From NCBI RefSeq assembly GCF_047495875.1, contig NC_092461.1, forward strand, positions 49,047,101 through 49,111,100: a stretch of 64,000 bases of DNA, given 5' to 3'. Shown in pieces: positions 39,301 through 54,300 of the stretch (position 1 is the first letter of the stretch; every line of letters starts with the position of its first letter). Origin of the DNA: Pithys albifrons albifrons (taxonomy: Eukaryota > Chordata > Aves > Passeriformes > Thamnophilidae). A program made the position numbers and the translations under genes. Under the pieces are notes generated by a model. The model saw only the letters and a program-made list of their open reading frames with translations. It was not told where the DNA came from and did no database searches.

Positions 39301-42300
39301 AGGAGAAGAATGTTAGAATAGGGCCAACATACAGTGATGCTTTGCAGTTCAGGGGTTTCCTGAGCAGTAGGGGTTGGTTTAGTATGTGATAGCGAAATAG
39401 TCCTGTGTTTCTTGGAAGGCAAGAGGACACAGTGCAAGCTGTGGTGCTATCCCTGATAACTGACTGAGTGGAGCACCTTGTTGCTTTGTCATCTAGTTTG
39501 TTTCAGAGATCTGTTTATTATAGTCTATAAACATGTTGTCCCACTCCCCTGCTGAGTAGTATTGGTTACCTTGGAGCCTGTCATTCTGTACTTGTGCTTG
39601 GAATTTTTTGTTTTTTCTTATGTGCATTACTTTGTTTTCTACAGATAAACTTACTACCTGCTTTTGTGTGGCAGCATCTGGTTTTTTATGGACTCTCCTC
39701 TCTTTCTACCAAGAACGATTTAAAGCACACTCTAAATCTTCATGAATTCCAGTAGGAGAAAGGTGTAATTGTGGAAAGCTGCCTCTTTGGGAAGTTGCTC
39801 TCTAATGTTTGATTGGGCAATCAGGACAGTAATCGAGGACAGGATCCTTTTGTGTGCTGTGTTCAGCTGAACGTGACTTTGCATCAGTGACTATCTCCAG
39901 TGTTCAAGATATGCTGGGATTATGAAACAAAGATAACAGATTTGCTTAAGCTTTTCATTGGTGTCCATTTTCTGCATTTCTGAGACTCTGTTTTCATGAG
40001 ATTGATAGAAATGCACAGGAGCTCATTTCTGTGTGATTCAAGACAGGCAGGTATGAGAGGGCTTTGATCTGAGTGCTGTGCAGCTCAGCTGGGCCCAAAC
40101 CTGTAAAGTGGCCAGGGAGCTGCCTCTGAGTCTGGCTCTGTGCTCAGAGCACTTCAGGGTCCCAGCTGAAGGATGGAGGAGAAGGTTGTATATACTTTTT
40201 AAGTGGCAATAGCTGCATCACTCAGTACTGTTTTCAGTGCTTGAATTGATTGTGTCATGTCTGTATCCCCTTGGATATCTGCGTATTATAATTATTATTG
40301 GCCTTCCCCTGGAAAAGCACCGTAGCAGTACCTGTGGACTTCTGTCTGCTCTGGTGTGAAAGTCTCATAAGTTGTTGGTTTACAGACTTCATTGATATAT
40401 TGAGTTGCCTTAAAAAGGCCAGATGACTTAGAGAAATTTACCAAGACTGAAGTAGTTCTGTTTTTTATTTCCCTACTTGAAGCTGTTTATCATACCAAGC
40501 TGGTTTTTTGTTTGTTTGCTTTATTTTTTAAAAAAGTACCTTTTTTTTTCCTCTGCAACGCTTAGTCTCCATGTAGTGCTGAAACTTGAAAGTCTATAAA
40601 TAACTTTTTAAAGCTATAAAGGAGCAACTTCAGGAAAAATCCCAGAGAATCTTCTAAATATTGTGTCTAGGGCTCTGAGTGTTGCTTGCTGAATACAGGA
40701 AGACTTGTGTTCTTCTGGAGGTTGGCATTATGTGAACATTGTGTTTTACATCTCTCTGGATAAATCCTTGGTTTGGATTGCTTAGCTGCAGTGATTTTTA
40801 CTGTGTTCTTTAAAGACTTAGCTGACATTTAAAAATGTGGTCTAAAGTTGCAGCAAAACATGAAAAATAGCTTTCTTTATATTATTATAGAAATTAATCT
40901 CTGAGATGGGAGAAATTGTTTTGGTACTTAAAAATAAATGTGCTGTACTGTTATTTGATCAAAGCTGCAGAATGTTAGATTAGGTATTTGCACCTGTAAA
41001 TACTGTTTCTGTTCAACAGTAAGTAAGTTTTTGAGGGGAAAATTATGTACATCTTGCTACATAAGATTTCTGTTTACAGTGCATTGTGCTTTTCATGTTC
41101 ACTTGCCTATCTGAGAAGATCTTGCAGATGCAGATGATGTAGGGGGGGATGTGTGTGTTTTATTTTTTTATTCTTGCAACTGTTAGTTTCCTAACTTGCA
41201 GGTAGAAAGATGAGTATACATGGACTAAACTGTTCTAACACCGCAAAGCAGTAAGAAGGTTCAGCTTACGCCTTGTCTGTTGGTCTGTGAACTGTTGCCG
41301 AGGTGATGAAATTGCTTGAGGAGGTTGAACATTCCTGCAGGATGCCTGGCAAGGGAACGCTGTTCCCGGTGCAGGGAAATGAGATAGTGAAGATGTATTG
41401 TGTAGGTCTGTAGTGTCTTAAGACAAGTAATTCTTGTGACTGCCTGCTTTGAAACAGAAGATTTTTATTCTTAGAAATTGAGTAAAAGCACAAATTGTAA
41501 AGCAGTATTTTCCTTATGTGGATTTAAGCAATTACTTAAATAGGGTAAAGTTATTACAAATATACTGACACACAGACTGACTTATTTTGAAGTGGAGTTT
41601 CTCTGAAACTTTTCCTTTTTTGAGTCTGGCTTGGTTTTATAAAGCAAGATGTGGTGAAAGGATGGGTCCTGAGAGAAATTTGTCTGGAAATAGAAATGTA
41701 CTTTGAAAGAAGTAATATCTTGTGATAAACAAAAGTGGCATGTGGGAAATCTGAGCTGCTGTATTCCTAAACTAGAACCTCTTCAGCTGCTTAGTGTGAA
41801 CGTAGTTTTCTTCTATTCTCATCAGTTTGTAGAGGCAAGAAATTGTGGCTGCAGAACTGGAAATTGAAAAAATCCATGCTTGGCTTGGGCAAACTGACTG
41901 TGTTTTCCTCACAAATGTTTTTGGGTGAATTTCAGTAAGAATATTTAAAGAATGTGTGTCTTGATACAGGAGACATGTCACTAAACTTCTTATCTAAAAG
42001 CATTGCCAAGCTAGACCATTTCCCCAAAAATCTTTGTTTGTGATCAAAATACATGTTCCTTCTGACTTGGTCCTTTGAAATAGTTTAATTGTCTTTAATG
42101 AAAATGTTTCAAAGCATAGCCTGTTGAGGCACTTGTATTGGAGATTATTTTATCACAGAAAGGTTTTAGTGGAATTGTTGACCTTTCTTAATGTGAGAAT
42201 TGATTAAATCATCTTTGCCTGTACCTCTTCCTCCAGTGCACCACAAGTTGAAATTATAGCATTGTATTGTTAAAATTAACCTGATCTTAAATAAGCTTTT

Positions 42301-45300
42301 TCCTTCAAGAAGAGTGGGTGATACAATACCCTGCCATGGTGCAGGTAAAAGGGCTCAGATTGCTGCAGGAAATGTTTTTGTAAAATTATTAGAAGTTTTT
42401 ATTTGCAGAGACATATTCTCCATACAGAGTGTGCAAACACATCCTTCTGCTTTTTCTTGTTTTCCTGCTGGTTTAGTTTTGTGATGGGTGTTCCTGGGAA
42501 TGCCGGTGCCAGCACAAGGAAGGGGAGTGGGGGTGAAGCCCCCAGCCCAGCAGGGACAGGAGCTGGGGAACAGCTGCTTTGCACTTGGTGGTGTTCTGCA
42601 TCACATTCAGGTCCTCCTGGATCTCTGAGCTTATAGGCAGGACTTGGTAATTGTGCTGTTACAGCAGTTGCATATGAGATGGTTGGGGCAGGAGATCGTC
42701 TTTTTTTTCTTTCTGTATCCTTCTCTGCTCCTCCTCCTTAAAGGTTGTCAGCAGCCTCTTTTCAACAGTGTTAGATCTTTTTTGACCTGTGCTTGCTGCA
42801 GATAGACCTGCTCTCTTGAGACTGGTGTTACTCATGGATTCACTGAGTATTCAGGTCTTAGCTTTCTGTGCATATTTCTTTCCTATTACATCATTATTTT
42901 TTACAGGGATGAAATGATGGTGATTTTTTTTTCAGATTGCAGAGTGTCTATTTCTTTGGCAGTGCTCAGATTTTGTGACACAAGGCTCAGATAAGGAAGC
43001 TTTAAGTGTTGCTCATAGACTAGTCTAGTAACCATCTCCAGTGAAGTGCTACTTTTTTGACATCAGCTCTTCTTACAGGCCATGCAGTGAATTAAAGGCA
43101 GATTTTCCTATTCTGTAATTAAAACTCCTGCCAAGAGAGAAAAGTTAATGGGAAACTGCTCCTGATGGGAAGCTGTTAGGTGGTACACCTAAGACATGAA
43201 ACTTCAGGGATGTTTAGCTTGTCATACATTATACACAGATCCCTGCTTGCTTTATAAAACTGTAGGATAAGCTGTGGAGTGTGTGCCATTCATCTTTGGG
43301 GGTCATTCTACTGCCTCCCACAGCAGTTCACTTTTGTGGGGTACCTTTCCCATACTTTGTGTGTGAAGTTTGTTTTTTCTCTTTTCCTTTTGTGGACTGT
43401 CTTCACAGAAGCTTTACCTGCCCGTGTACTCTTGCCCTGTGTGAAATTGGGAGTTTGAAATTGCCTGCTTACAAACCAGCAGCTTGGCTTGGGTGGCAAA
43501 AGGCAATGCTAAGCACGTTCCCTCCCTTCCTGCTGTCTTTTCACTGTGGTCCTTTCTTCTTGGGCACGGAGTTATTTCTATCAGTATAAATTACCTTGTT
43601 TCTCAAGCAGACATACATATTTTTTTCCTATTTTTTCCCTCAGGACAAGTACTTGTTAAACACTATTGATAATGTTAAGATTTGACTGTTTGTACCTCTA
43701 ATCTGTATTCTTTCTCATGCTCAGGGTTTGTAAGTATCTGAAGCCTGTTGTCCATAGGAGTCTGTGTGTAGAAACTGAAGTGATGCAAGTGAAAATAAAG
43801 GATTTAGAGACATGGATTCAGACAGAGGAGAGCAGTGCTGATGTGCATGTCTTTTTGTTAGGTTTAGAAAGGTGATGGTGATCCATGCTAGGATGAACAT
43901 GATACCAAAGCTGAAAACTTTTTTCTTGGCTTAGAAGACCTTGCATAATTTTTATGGGGTTCATCTAGATTTTATATCATATGTAAATACTTATGTATTT
44001 AATGTATTTATGTAAATACTATGTATATCTTATGTAAATACTCCGAATGCAGGTGGAAGGTCTCTAGGGCCTTTTTCAGATTGTTTGTCTCCTCTGGGAA
44101 CAAAAGAGCCCAAGCTTTAACTGAAATGACTACCTGATATTACAAGAGTATCTTTGCTGCCTGTAGAGAATCTTTCCTAAGTGTATTGGAAATTACCTTA
44201 GAAATTACTCTTCTTGTTTTTCCACTTTGGACACTGCTCTCTAAGCAGGAGTGGTCTGTGGGTTGGCCCTTTTTTGTGTTCTGCCCTTCCATTTGGTGAG
44301 GTGCCATGAAAATGAGATGAAAGTACCTTCGGAAACATTCCTTACCTTGTAGTAAAGGTAGTGTTTTACATAACTGTGTAAATAGTGGTGTTTCTCTAGA
44401 TTGTTTCTTCTACTAGTCAGGATTGGTTGTTTGTCCCTTTTGGTGCTGGCTTTTGTACATCTGTTTTCCTGTCTTTTCTGCTTTGGGGAACTTACTGTCA
44501 TATTTTTTGTCTGATGTGCCACATTCTCGGGTTTCCTAGAAAATGATCATCTTGTCTGCTCTGGGATACTGTATTCAGGCTTATACAAGGAAATGCAAGT
44601 ATATCCACAGCTAATGCTCATTCTTTCGTCTCTTATTTTGTATGTGAAGTTGTAAATGGCTGTAATCAGACAGGAGTAGGTGGGTTATTTGATAGTGGCT
44701 TGTGAAACACCCAGAAATGTAAGAAAATGTCATTCTGTGACAAGGCTAAAACTCCAAAGCAAAGAAACCTCCAACCCAAAACCTGATTTGAAGCTGAATA
44801 CTATCCAGTTCTTACACAGACTCCCAGCACCTGGTAGTATTTATATCAAGCTTCATTAAATGTAGTAAGTTACTCCCATAAAGTCCTAAACATGGTTTGT
44901 AAGTGGCTGTTGAGTACTCTGGAATATGTCGTCAAATAACAGCTTAATTTCTTTTTGTTTCAGATTGAGAGAAGTTTCAGAGAAGCTGAACAAATATAAT
45001 TTAAACAGGTAAGCCACGTCACACGCTGCTGTAAATCATTTGGGAAAGTGCAGTTTCTCAGCAGCAAGAAGCAGGTGATTGTACTGTAGATGTAGCCATA
45101 GAAATCCTCAATACTATTAATACCAAAGACCAGAAATGCTTCAGATAACACAGGAAGAAAACGGGAGGTTTTCAGCTGGGAAAAAATGTTATTAAATATC
45201 CTCCTGTTGAAATCATAGACTCCTTACTTTGAAGTTTTTTGTTGATGATCACATTTAAAACTCTATCTCTTTTAAAGTTTTTTTCCCCTGCGTGTTATGT

Positions 45301-48300
45301 GCTTAATGACCAAAAATAAATCACAGTGTCTTTAAATATTGCACGTTTAGTCGTTCTTGACTGTTTTTCATATTGGTAACCATCACTGCACAGCTTTCCT
45401 TTCATATACAACTTAGATGGTTTTTTCTTCATGTTTTAAATATTTTAAAATGTTCCATATTTTCACTTTTTATTTTCAGCCACCCTCCCCTGAATGTATT
45501 GGAACAGGCCACTATCAAACAGTGTGTGGTGGGACCAAATCACGCTGCGTTTCTTCTTGAGGTAAATTACTGAAATCTCCTCAGATAACAAACTTGAAAC
45601 CATACAGTTAAAATTAGTTCTTCTAACACAAAATTGATCAACATTCTTCGGTAACTGAAGACCTGTGTTTGTATTTTTTCTGTAACTTGTCTTACATTGC
45701 AATTTTGAACACTTGCTTTTCTTGTTCTAAATACAGGATGGTAGAGTCTGCAGGATTGGTTTTTCAGTTCAACCAGACAGATTGGAATTGGGTAAACCTG
45801 AGAACAGTGATGGGTAAGAATTGCTTTTCTTGTAAAATATTCTTTTGAACTTGATAAGCAGCTTGGCTGCTTTTTTGATTTTGCTTTTATTTGTTTGTTT
45901 TCAAAGTAGATTGCTTTTGGAATGGTTACCTTGAGTAGAGAAACCATGGGTATTGGTGATGCAGCCAAACAGCCTAGTCTGACAAACTGGTGTAGGAAGA
46001 AATAGTAGATGCCATTCTAAAAGACAGGGCCTCTTTAAGTTCAAAAAACAAACTCCTCCAAAAATAATCCTTGTGAAAGAAAACTGTGTTAAATTGTTGA
46101 GCTTTGTGTATAATCCACTCTGAAAGTGGTCCCATCTGTGAGGCTCACTTTCTAGACCTGTGTTCTTTGGTCCAGGTAAGTCCTCCCTGATGAGATTATT
46201 TAATGGTTTATATTTGAGTGTAAACCACTTAATATCGAAGTGGAGTGCTCAGGTCAGGTTTATGGGTAGAACACCTGCTGATCACAATTTGTACGTTATG
46301 CTGACGGAAACTCAGCACAGTGGCTCACTCAAATCACTAATTAGCTCAATATGTGCTTGCAACTGTGCTGTTATGGATTGCTGATGTACATAAGGTCTGC
46401 TAGGCATGCTTTCCACTTCCTTTTTGCAGTGTATGTCTTAATATACAGTTAGATTAGTTTGGAATATTCCCCAAGGGTGTTGCTTAAGCTGGTATGTTAC
46501 CAGACTAAGTCCCTGAGAATTTTAACCTGGGATTCCAGGTTTTGTTCTTAACCCATTTGGGATTGTTTTGTGACTGATTTACCATCTTTTACTTTCAGTT
46601 CAAAGTTGAGCAGTGGCTCAGGGGCAGGAAGGACATCCAGGCCAGGCAGGACTAGTGACTCCCCATGGTTTCTGTCTGGTTCTGAAACTCTGGGCAGACT
46701 GGCAGGCAACACCCTTGGGTAAGTTTTGATAGGATTGAGGCTGCAATCTGTTTGTTCCATATTTGAGTATATGTGTATACACATATATAAACTGTATGCA
46801 GTATGTGTAAGGGAACATATAACTACAGCAGTTGTATAGGCAGGGTGTAATAAAAAATACTTTACTTGGTTAAAATAAGACATTTAAGTGATCCTTCAGC
46901 ATCTGGGATATGGAGAGTTCTTCATATATACGTGAAGAATAATTTGGTTTTGGCTGTGTTGTCTTTTTTTGAATGTTTTGTTAGTTCCTTCATTTTTGCA
47001 AAGCAGTTCTTTAGAGGGACACTATCAATTTAAACCATGATAGGCTAGAAGCATAAAGAACATGAGTGCATGTATGCAGGAAGAACCTCCATTATCTGCA
47101 TTGTGCCTTCCTCTCCTTCCCCAGGCCATGGCCAGTGTTTTGATAGCTGGAGTCCTGTTCATAGTGATAGGAAGGGAACATTTGGAAAAAGTTGTCTCTC
47201 AGAACCTTTAAAATTGTCCTATATGCTAAATAAGATTTTCTTATCATTAGCTTTAAAATTGATGGTGTCCCTTTTTATAGAAATGTATATTAATCTTTGT
47301 TACACAATCACAGTGATCTCTTCATTTTTCTAAGACATGTCAAACTGTGCTGCTTCCTCCTAACTGCAGTGAGGAGAACTGTGTTTACAAGCTGTGATTT
47401 CAGCATGTGAACGATTTAAGAGGGAGGAACTGCAGCTTTTCTCTGACAGCAGATTTGTTGTTTATATCACCAAATAAACTGATTTAATTTGGGCCTTAGT
47501 TGCATGAAAAATAACCTACCCCATTACCTTCCCGAACTTTTTGTGAAAACATTGTGCATCTGAACCTAAAAATCCATGTGTTAAATGGTAAAGGCAAACT
47601 GGTATTGTCATGTTTAAAAACTTACTGTGGGAAATCTGATACATTTTTTCGTTGTTATTTTTAGCGAGGACAAGTGGTTGAAATTGTTTGAACCTGTGTG
47701 CTTAGCAGGCCAACCCTGAGGGCTTCTTAATGTCTTCCCTTGCATGTTTCAGAACTAGGTAGCTGAAAATCACTGAACTAGTAGAGTAGCAGTAGGCTCT
47801 ATAACTACTCTGTTAAATGAAGAGAATAACTTAATAAATTGAGTCTAAAAACACTCAAACTGTAGAGCCCTTAGATTAGATAACTGAATTTGGATATTGC
47901 TGCTGCACAGTGGAGAGATGTGGTAAACTGGCAGGTGAACAGAAATGAGCTCAAAGATTTCTGTTCTATATTAATATTTATTTTAGGTTTAGACAGCTTT
48001 AATAGCAGTGGCTGTGTCATTATTCTCCTTAACAGAACCAAGTTAGGACACACAGGGACTATTTTAATTATTATATGAATAGAGATGGTTTTAACTGTTA
48101 GATGTCTAAACTATGTCATTGTTAGTTTATAACTTAAGGTAGAAAAAGTATCTGTAGTAAGTATTAATATCTGATATGGAACTTTTACTTTAAACCCAAA
48201 CCTCCCTGCTGAGACCTGAACTGAGAATTGCTGTGGAGGTAGAATGTGAATTCCCCATAGCCCTGTTCTTTTCCCCCTTTTAGAACAGATTAATGTGTTC

Positions 48301-51300
48301 ATTTTATTTAGAATGTCACATTCTTCCTTGTTTTGAGGTGTTTTTTTTTTCTATTTTCAGTAGTAACTTTTTTCTAGAATTCTCTTTCTAACTCATGAGA
48401 CAAGATTTTTCGTGGAGCCATCCTTGAATTGGTTGTTGTCTTGTCACGGTCTGTGTGGTCACAGGCCAGAATCCTGAGAATGTGGATGTGTCTGACAGGG
48501 CCTTGTCTTAGGCAGACACCCGAGTTACTCTGTGGTTGCATGGCCTTGTCAGCAGGAAAAAGAAAACCCAGTAAAAAAAGAGAAGGATGTTAGTAATCAA
48601 CTTAAGCCTTAAAATGTAAGACAAGTATTCTTAACTAATTAGCTTTTAATAGCTAGATGTGATAGACTTTTAACATAAATTTATTTGATACTGTTTCAGA
48701 GAACTTACCTTTTTTCATTTATAATTTTAAATGTTTTTCTTGAAAGGAGATTGAGATTTAAAGTGATTGATAAGGGGAAAGTTCTACTGATACTGATTGT
48801 TAAATAGCAGTAATACCACACAATATCCTTTAAGGTCTGTTGCAAGATCAAGTTAACGTTGAAGAACAAACAGGAATCTCTTGCCCTTCATGGCAACAGA
48901 GTATCTTGTCTTATGTTCAACTGGATTTGCTTGATACAGTTCCGTGGTGGGAAGTGAAGTTAGCGGGTAATTGTAATGCTGGTGATTTGGCTCTTTATAC
49001 AATTCAGTGCCCTTTTGCTCCCTTGTTTTGATACTGATTCATAGAAATGAAAAAGCTGTTCAGTCAGTTCAGGCATGTTTTTGCAATATATAAAGTTGAT
49101 GTTGGTTTCTGCAATAGGAATATGTACAGAGTAGAGTATCTTGAAAACCGTCTGTGAGAATCAGAGAGCTATATGGTGTAAGATTTCTTTTGCAGTGAAG
49201 ATTACTTGATTTTTACAGTGTAATCTTCAGCAGTTTCTTAAGGTAAATCAAGTATCAGAATCTTTAGAAGACATGTCTGAGTACAGTGACCTTCTGTCAG
49301 AGCCACTGTCCATGAAACTGCTGCATGTGTGCTTTTATAGCAGGAAGCTGACAGCTTAGTGTAAGATGTTCTGCTGCTGCTACTCTCGCTTTTGGAAAAT
49401 CTGGGAATTGATCCATGGGTATATTTTTGTATGTATACATCCACACAGCTCTATGAGTGGGAAAGAACACAACTTCCAGTTGCAGTCCTTGTTTTTTTTG
49501 TTTTTCTGTGTATTTCAGAAGTTTATCAATTGTTTGGTGCTCCTGTTCTTACTTTTTGTCTATGAATTCAAGCTGCAGTATTTTTCAGAGGCTATTTGCA
49601 AGTTATTAATATTAATAAAACTAAAGACTTCTTGCAGAAGTCCCCAAAATTTGCGGCTGTATGAAAAAAATAAATAATCTAAATCTTCTAGAAGTCGCTG
49701 GAGTTCAGGGGTTGGTGGAAGTGGAGGAGGATCTTCTGGTAGATCATCAGCTGCAGCTCGGGATTCCCGAAGGCAGACCAGGGTGATTCGCACAGGACGT
49801 GACAGAGGATCTGGACTGCTGGGGAGTCAACCACAGCCGGTGATTCCAGCGTCAGTCATTCCAGAGGAACTCATTTCACAGGTACATGAGCCAGAAACTG
49901 CTTGTTGGCGAAAACTTGGAGAGTTTCTCACAGCACGTGTACAGGAGGGTGTTGTAGTGGTGCATTTTCTCCGCAAAGTAATGGCATATAATTAAGAGAT
50001 TGACTTTCTGTGATGAATTGGTTTTATTCTTAAGCATGGAGTGGGAGTGATAGACTTTTGGATTCTAGAATTTTCATTTCCCAAACTTCTCCTAGACAAG
50101 GTATATGTTTAATCTAGATGAGGAAGGCCATGCTCAGTTGCAGGTGGGAGATTTAGTGAGAAAATAAAGTATTTGAGAACAGCATCAAGCATTAAGTGTC
50201 TTGAAAGAGTGTAAGGAAGGAGGGCAGGTTGACTGATAAAAGAAATGATCAGTTTTAGATTTAACTGAAAGTCACTGAATATATTTAAGCTCTTTAAAAT
50301 ACTAATAGCTTTTCTTCCTAGACACCTCTATTTAATTTTTTATAAATGTAACTGATGAATGTTGGGTATAAATTGCTCTGCTTTTGCCTCTTAATGCACT
50401 AAATGGAATTTATTAAAACATTTTTCTCCATATTTGAAAAAAATAGTATGTGACTAATAAATGCATTGTAGCTATTAGTTTAAAACTAGTTGCTGGTCTG
50501 CATTTGAAATACAGATGTTTGTTGCTAGGCCAAAGATGATCAGCTTTGCTTCCCTTGCTGCAATATTTTGCTTTCTTTTTTCTTTTTTTTTTCCTTAATA
50601 GCATACTTTGTCTACCTTTAAAACAGATGGTGTCTAATACAATTTTGAGGTAACTCTAAAGCAGAGCAATGAGAAAGATCTTCACAGATAGTGTGAAGGT
50701 ACATTCTACAGAATCTCAAAAATCTCTATGCTTCTGGCATAGAATGTTCCAACAAAGTTTACCTTTGTGTGCTGTTAGAATGTCCCTTTTTTTTTTGTTT
50801 GGTGCCTCACTTTTACTGTGTTATGAAGATACCCAGTACTCATTCTTTGTTCTTCACAGAATTTTTGATCTTCCAGAACTCTCATCATCTCTGACATTCA
50901 GTAGAGGGTAATCTGGAAAAACAAAGTGCTCTGAGTCCTGGACTTAGTGGAACAGACCAGAATTCTCTGGGTTTTTTTGTAAATTCATTGCATCTATTTA
51001 ACATTTGGAAGGTTTTATCTGCATTTGCTCTTTTTTAATAAAGTCTTAAATGTTGCAGAAACAGCTGAAGATAAGCCTTTAGAGGCAGAATGATGAGGAA
51101 AATAAAGGCAATAAGGTGGTTACGTTTTGGAGGACAGCAGAAAGAAACCAGGCAGGGATTGAGGTGTAGTTTTGGAACAAGTTGATTGCAAACTCTGTTG
51201 ATTGACATACTAAGTTTAAACACTCCTGGGTTTGAGAATGTTTTGTATGTTTCTGTAGATTTCGCTTATCCTTTAACTACAGCATTAAGCATTCCAAGAA

Positions 51301-54300
51301 GTAGATTCTAAGAATCCTTTAGGAAATTCAGCACCAAAATTGAAAATCAGTAGCCAAGCTGAAACTGAGAGAAAGCTTGATCTCTAGTACAAGATACTGA
51401 GAAAAACTGATATGAGCCTCTGTCTGTACCTACTGTGATTGACCTGTGGGTTTTATTTGACTTCTTTTAGAAGTAAGCATTCTTTTCTTAGAAGTAAAGG
51501 TTGGTAAACTGAGAATGACCAGTAAACAATTACACTCTACTCTTACAGGCACAAGTTGTTTTACAAGGAAAGTCCAGAAGTATTATTATTCGGGAACTCC
51601 AGCGAACAAATCTTGATGTAAATCTTGCTGTAAATAATTTATTGAGTCGTGATGATGAAGATGGGGATGATGGGGATGACACAGCAAGTGAATCATATCT
51701 TCCTGGAGGTTTGTATCCTGCACCTTTTGATAAGAAAATGCCAATGCATTCTTATATTTCTGTATTCAAGTATTGGCAGCGAGTTCTGTGCTGTGCAAGG
51801 GATGCAGCGAAGACAGTTCTTGCTTATGGGAGCAAAGTCTAAAGAGGCACAAAACAAAAGGTGCACTGGGGGTGCCTTGAGGGTTTAGGTTAGTTGTTGA
51901 TGAGTACCTGTTGATACTGTTTGTAGGTGGAATGGAAGTTATTTTTTGCTTTAGGATCTCAGGCATCATAACATCAGCATTACTTAAGTCTGTTTTGCTG
52001 CTCAATGACATGCTGAGACTGCTGTGTGGCTTGCTCCTAAAAGCTGATTCTAAAACCTTCTAGTGACCTGCATGTTTTTTCCTACTAACATATATTCTTA
52101 ATATTTATACAAGTTTATAGAGCAAAAATTATAGAGCTTTTTTCAAATCAAAATGCCTCAGTTGAGGGCAAAACAGTGTACAGTGGTTACAATTAGATTG
52201 AGAATTTATTTTTCATCTCAATTTCCCCTTACAAAAGCTGCAATATTCTGGCTATACCAGCAAAATGCTTTAATTGAAGTGCAACTATTTTTGAAATGTT
52301 GTCTGTCCTATACAATTGCTTTTTATGAAACACTTTGGGTTTTCTTTTGCATTGGTTAAATAATTTAGGCAATCTTTTCATGCTGAGTAAACAGATTTGA
52401 AAACACAGCAACCAAATCTAATGTTCGTGTTAAGTGCACTTCATGAAAAGGACACATCTAAATTCTGACTACATAGTAACTTTTCTTTCTGTGTGTCAAA
52501 ATCATGTTTTGATATTTTTCTAGTAAGTGGGTTTTTTTCTGCTCGTCTGGTTCACCATGAAGGTTCATGGACTTCCTTCATCTTTATCCTGTCAGTCATG
52601 TGATTAGACAAAGGGGTTTTTTTAAATTTCTGCAACAAAGGCTTTGTGTTTTATTTTGCCTCTTCTAGTTTTAGTTGCATCTGTCAAGCATCATTATTTT
52701 GCTGTAGTATCAAAAATATTCTGGTGGGAGGGGAGAAAAATTTTTAAGTCGTGTGTTTTAGTGACCAGTTTAATAGCATTAGACAGATGCACTGGAGGAA
52801 TTAAATTCTCCGAAGTATTTCCAGGTGTTCGAAGCAGGAGTTCTTAGTCTTAAGCACACCTGAATGCATTTCTCCAGAACTGGCCTTCAGAAGATACATC
52901 AATGTTAGGAACTTCTGCTGTAAATTATTACTTTTAACCACACTAAACAGCTTTCTTACAGCATTAACTGTTCTCTTAGTGCCTATTGAGATCATAAGGA
53001 TCAGTTAACAGGGACCATCTGACAACCTGTGACTGGTAACTTTTATTTGAAAATGCCTCCACTGCAGTCTGTGAGTCTTGTGTACTTGAGAGAGGTTAAA
53101 GCAGTAAGCAGAGTTTCACTGTCCTCACTGGATGTCCAGAAAACAGTTTTGTCCTTGGCTTGATTTTTAAAGCTTCCTCCTTGATTAGACTAAAATTTCC
53201 TATAGAGGATTGCAGCCTCCTAATAATTATTTCCCCTATTTTCTTTTAGCCCACAGAGTAATCCATTTTTTGTGGGAAAAGTACTGCAAATGGCAACTGA
53301 AATGAAACTTGATGTCTTTTAACTCCAGTCTTCAAAGATGTAAATCATGATTTGTAGAATGGGCTATCCCTTTTCTGTCTTTAAGTTTTTCAGGAAAATA
53401 ATCAGTCTGTTGCACAGAAATGACTCGTCAGTGCTGTCACGACTCTACTGTTGGTACATTACATAGTAAAAATCACCAGTCCTTGCTTGTGATACGTGAC
53501 TATGCGAGCTGGTTTTCTGGAAAACCTGATGGCCAGAGAAACTTGCATGTAGCTCTTTTTTCAAGTACTTTGCTCTAGAAACTTCGCACTCTTCCTGCTT
53601 TCACTTGTCATCTCACCTCTGGATGCCCTTTTGGAATTGTAACATCACCTTTCATAAAGGAAAACTGTAGATAATTGATAAATGCTGTATGCATTCAGTT
53701 GTTAGGCTGTTTTTAGGATTCTGAAAGATAACTTTGTTTAAAAATTCAGTCAAATTGCACTTTAAAGCTTTTTGATTTTGTTTGTTCCAAGCACAAAAAA
53801 AGCAAGGGACAAAACAGCTTTTGCTTTGGGACTTTTGAGGTTCTTGCATTTTGATTAAAAGTGTAGCTAATTTCTCTTTCTCACTTCTTCAGGTCTGATG
53901 TTTTGTGACCCTTAAATTTAGGGGTTACTCCTATAAGCCTTCCAAAACAGAAAAGCTTTTTTTAAAGCACTAAGAGTAATGTACTTTTTACTTTAAAAAT
54001 TATAATAAAATAATTAAAAAGTTATGATACTTTCCGAGTACTGTGAAATCAATAAATTCTTGTTCAATACATCATAATTTCATTAATATATCAGTTGTGA
54101 TAATTCCAGTTAGTATGGTAAAAGTCATGCCTCTGAATTTTTTTGAGGTAACAAAAAACATGTCTCAATTCTTCCTGAATTCTTCAAAATTTCTTAAGGG
54201 AAGAGCAGAACTTCCCTGTAGAGATTGCCATCAGTGAGTGTCTCTTAAATATTTATTTTTGAACCCTAGTGTACTTTGATTTTTTTTTTTTGGCTCTCTA

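Larger units (their letters stand above)
27387..44963 (+). other. UBR5: UBR5 intron 1, 17.6 kb
   Basis: Donor GTGAGG in the CpG island, acceptor TTTGTTTCAG. It carries one clear mobile element (CR1, 37.58-38.70 kb) and a small imperfect tandem repeat (about 43.98-44.04 kb). Local CpG enrichment near 31.4-31.6 kb and a GC-richer patch near 35.1-35.4 kb are unexplained. The many open frames are short and unsupported. No nested gene or RNA was recognised. Confidence 0.9.
45009..46598 (+). other. UBR5: UBR5 introns 2-4 (with exons 3 and 4 between)
   Basis: Intron 2 is 45,009-45,479 (471 bases), intron 3 is 45,562-45,736 (only 175 bases) and intron 4 is 45,814-46,598 (785 bases). All are GT-AG with clear pyrimidine tracts. 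No other feature was seen in them. Confidence 0.9.

Noticed and set aside
51642..51842. Frame running from UBR5 exon 7 into intron 7
   Set aside because: The first 67 bases are true coding sequence; the rest is intronic read-through past a good donor, and exon 8 continues the protein in frame.
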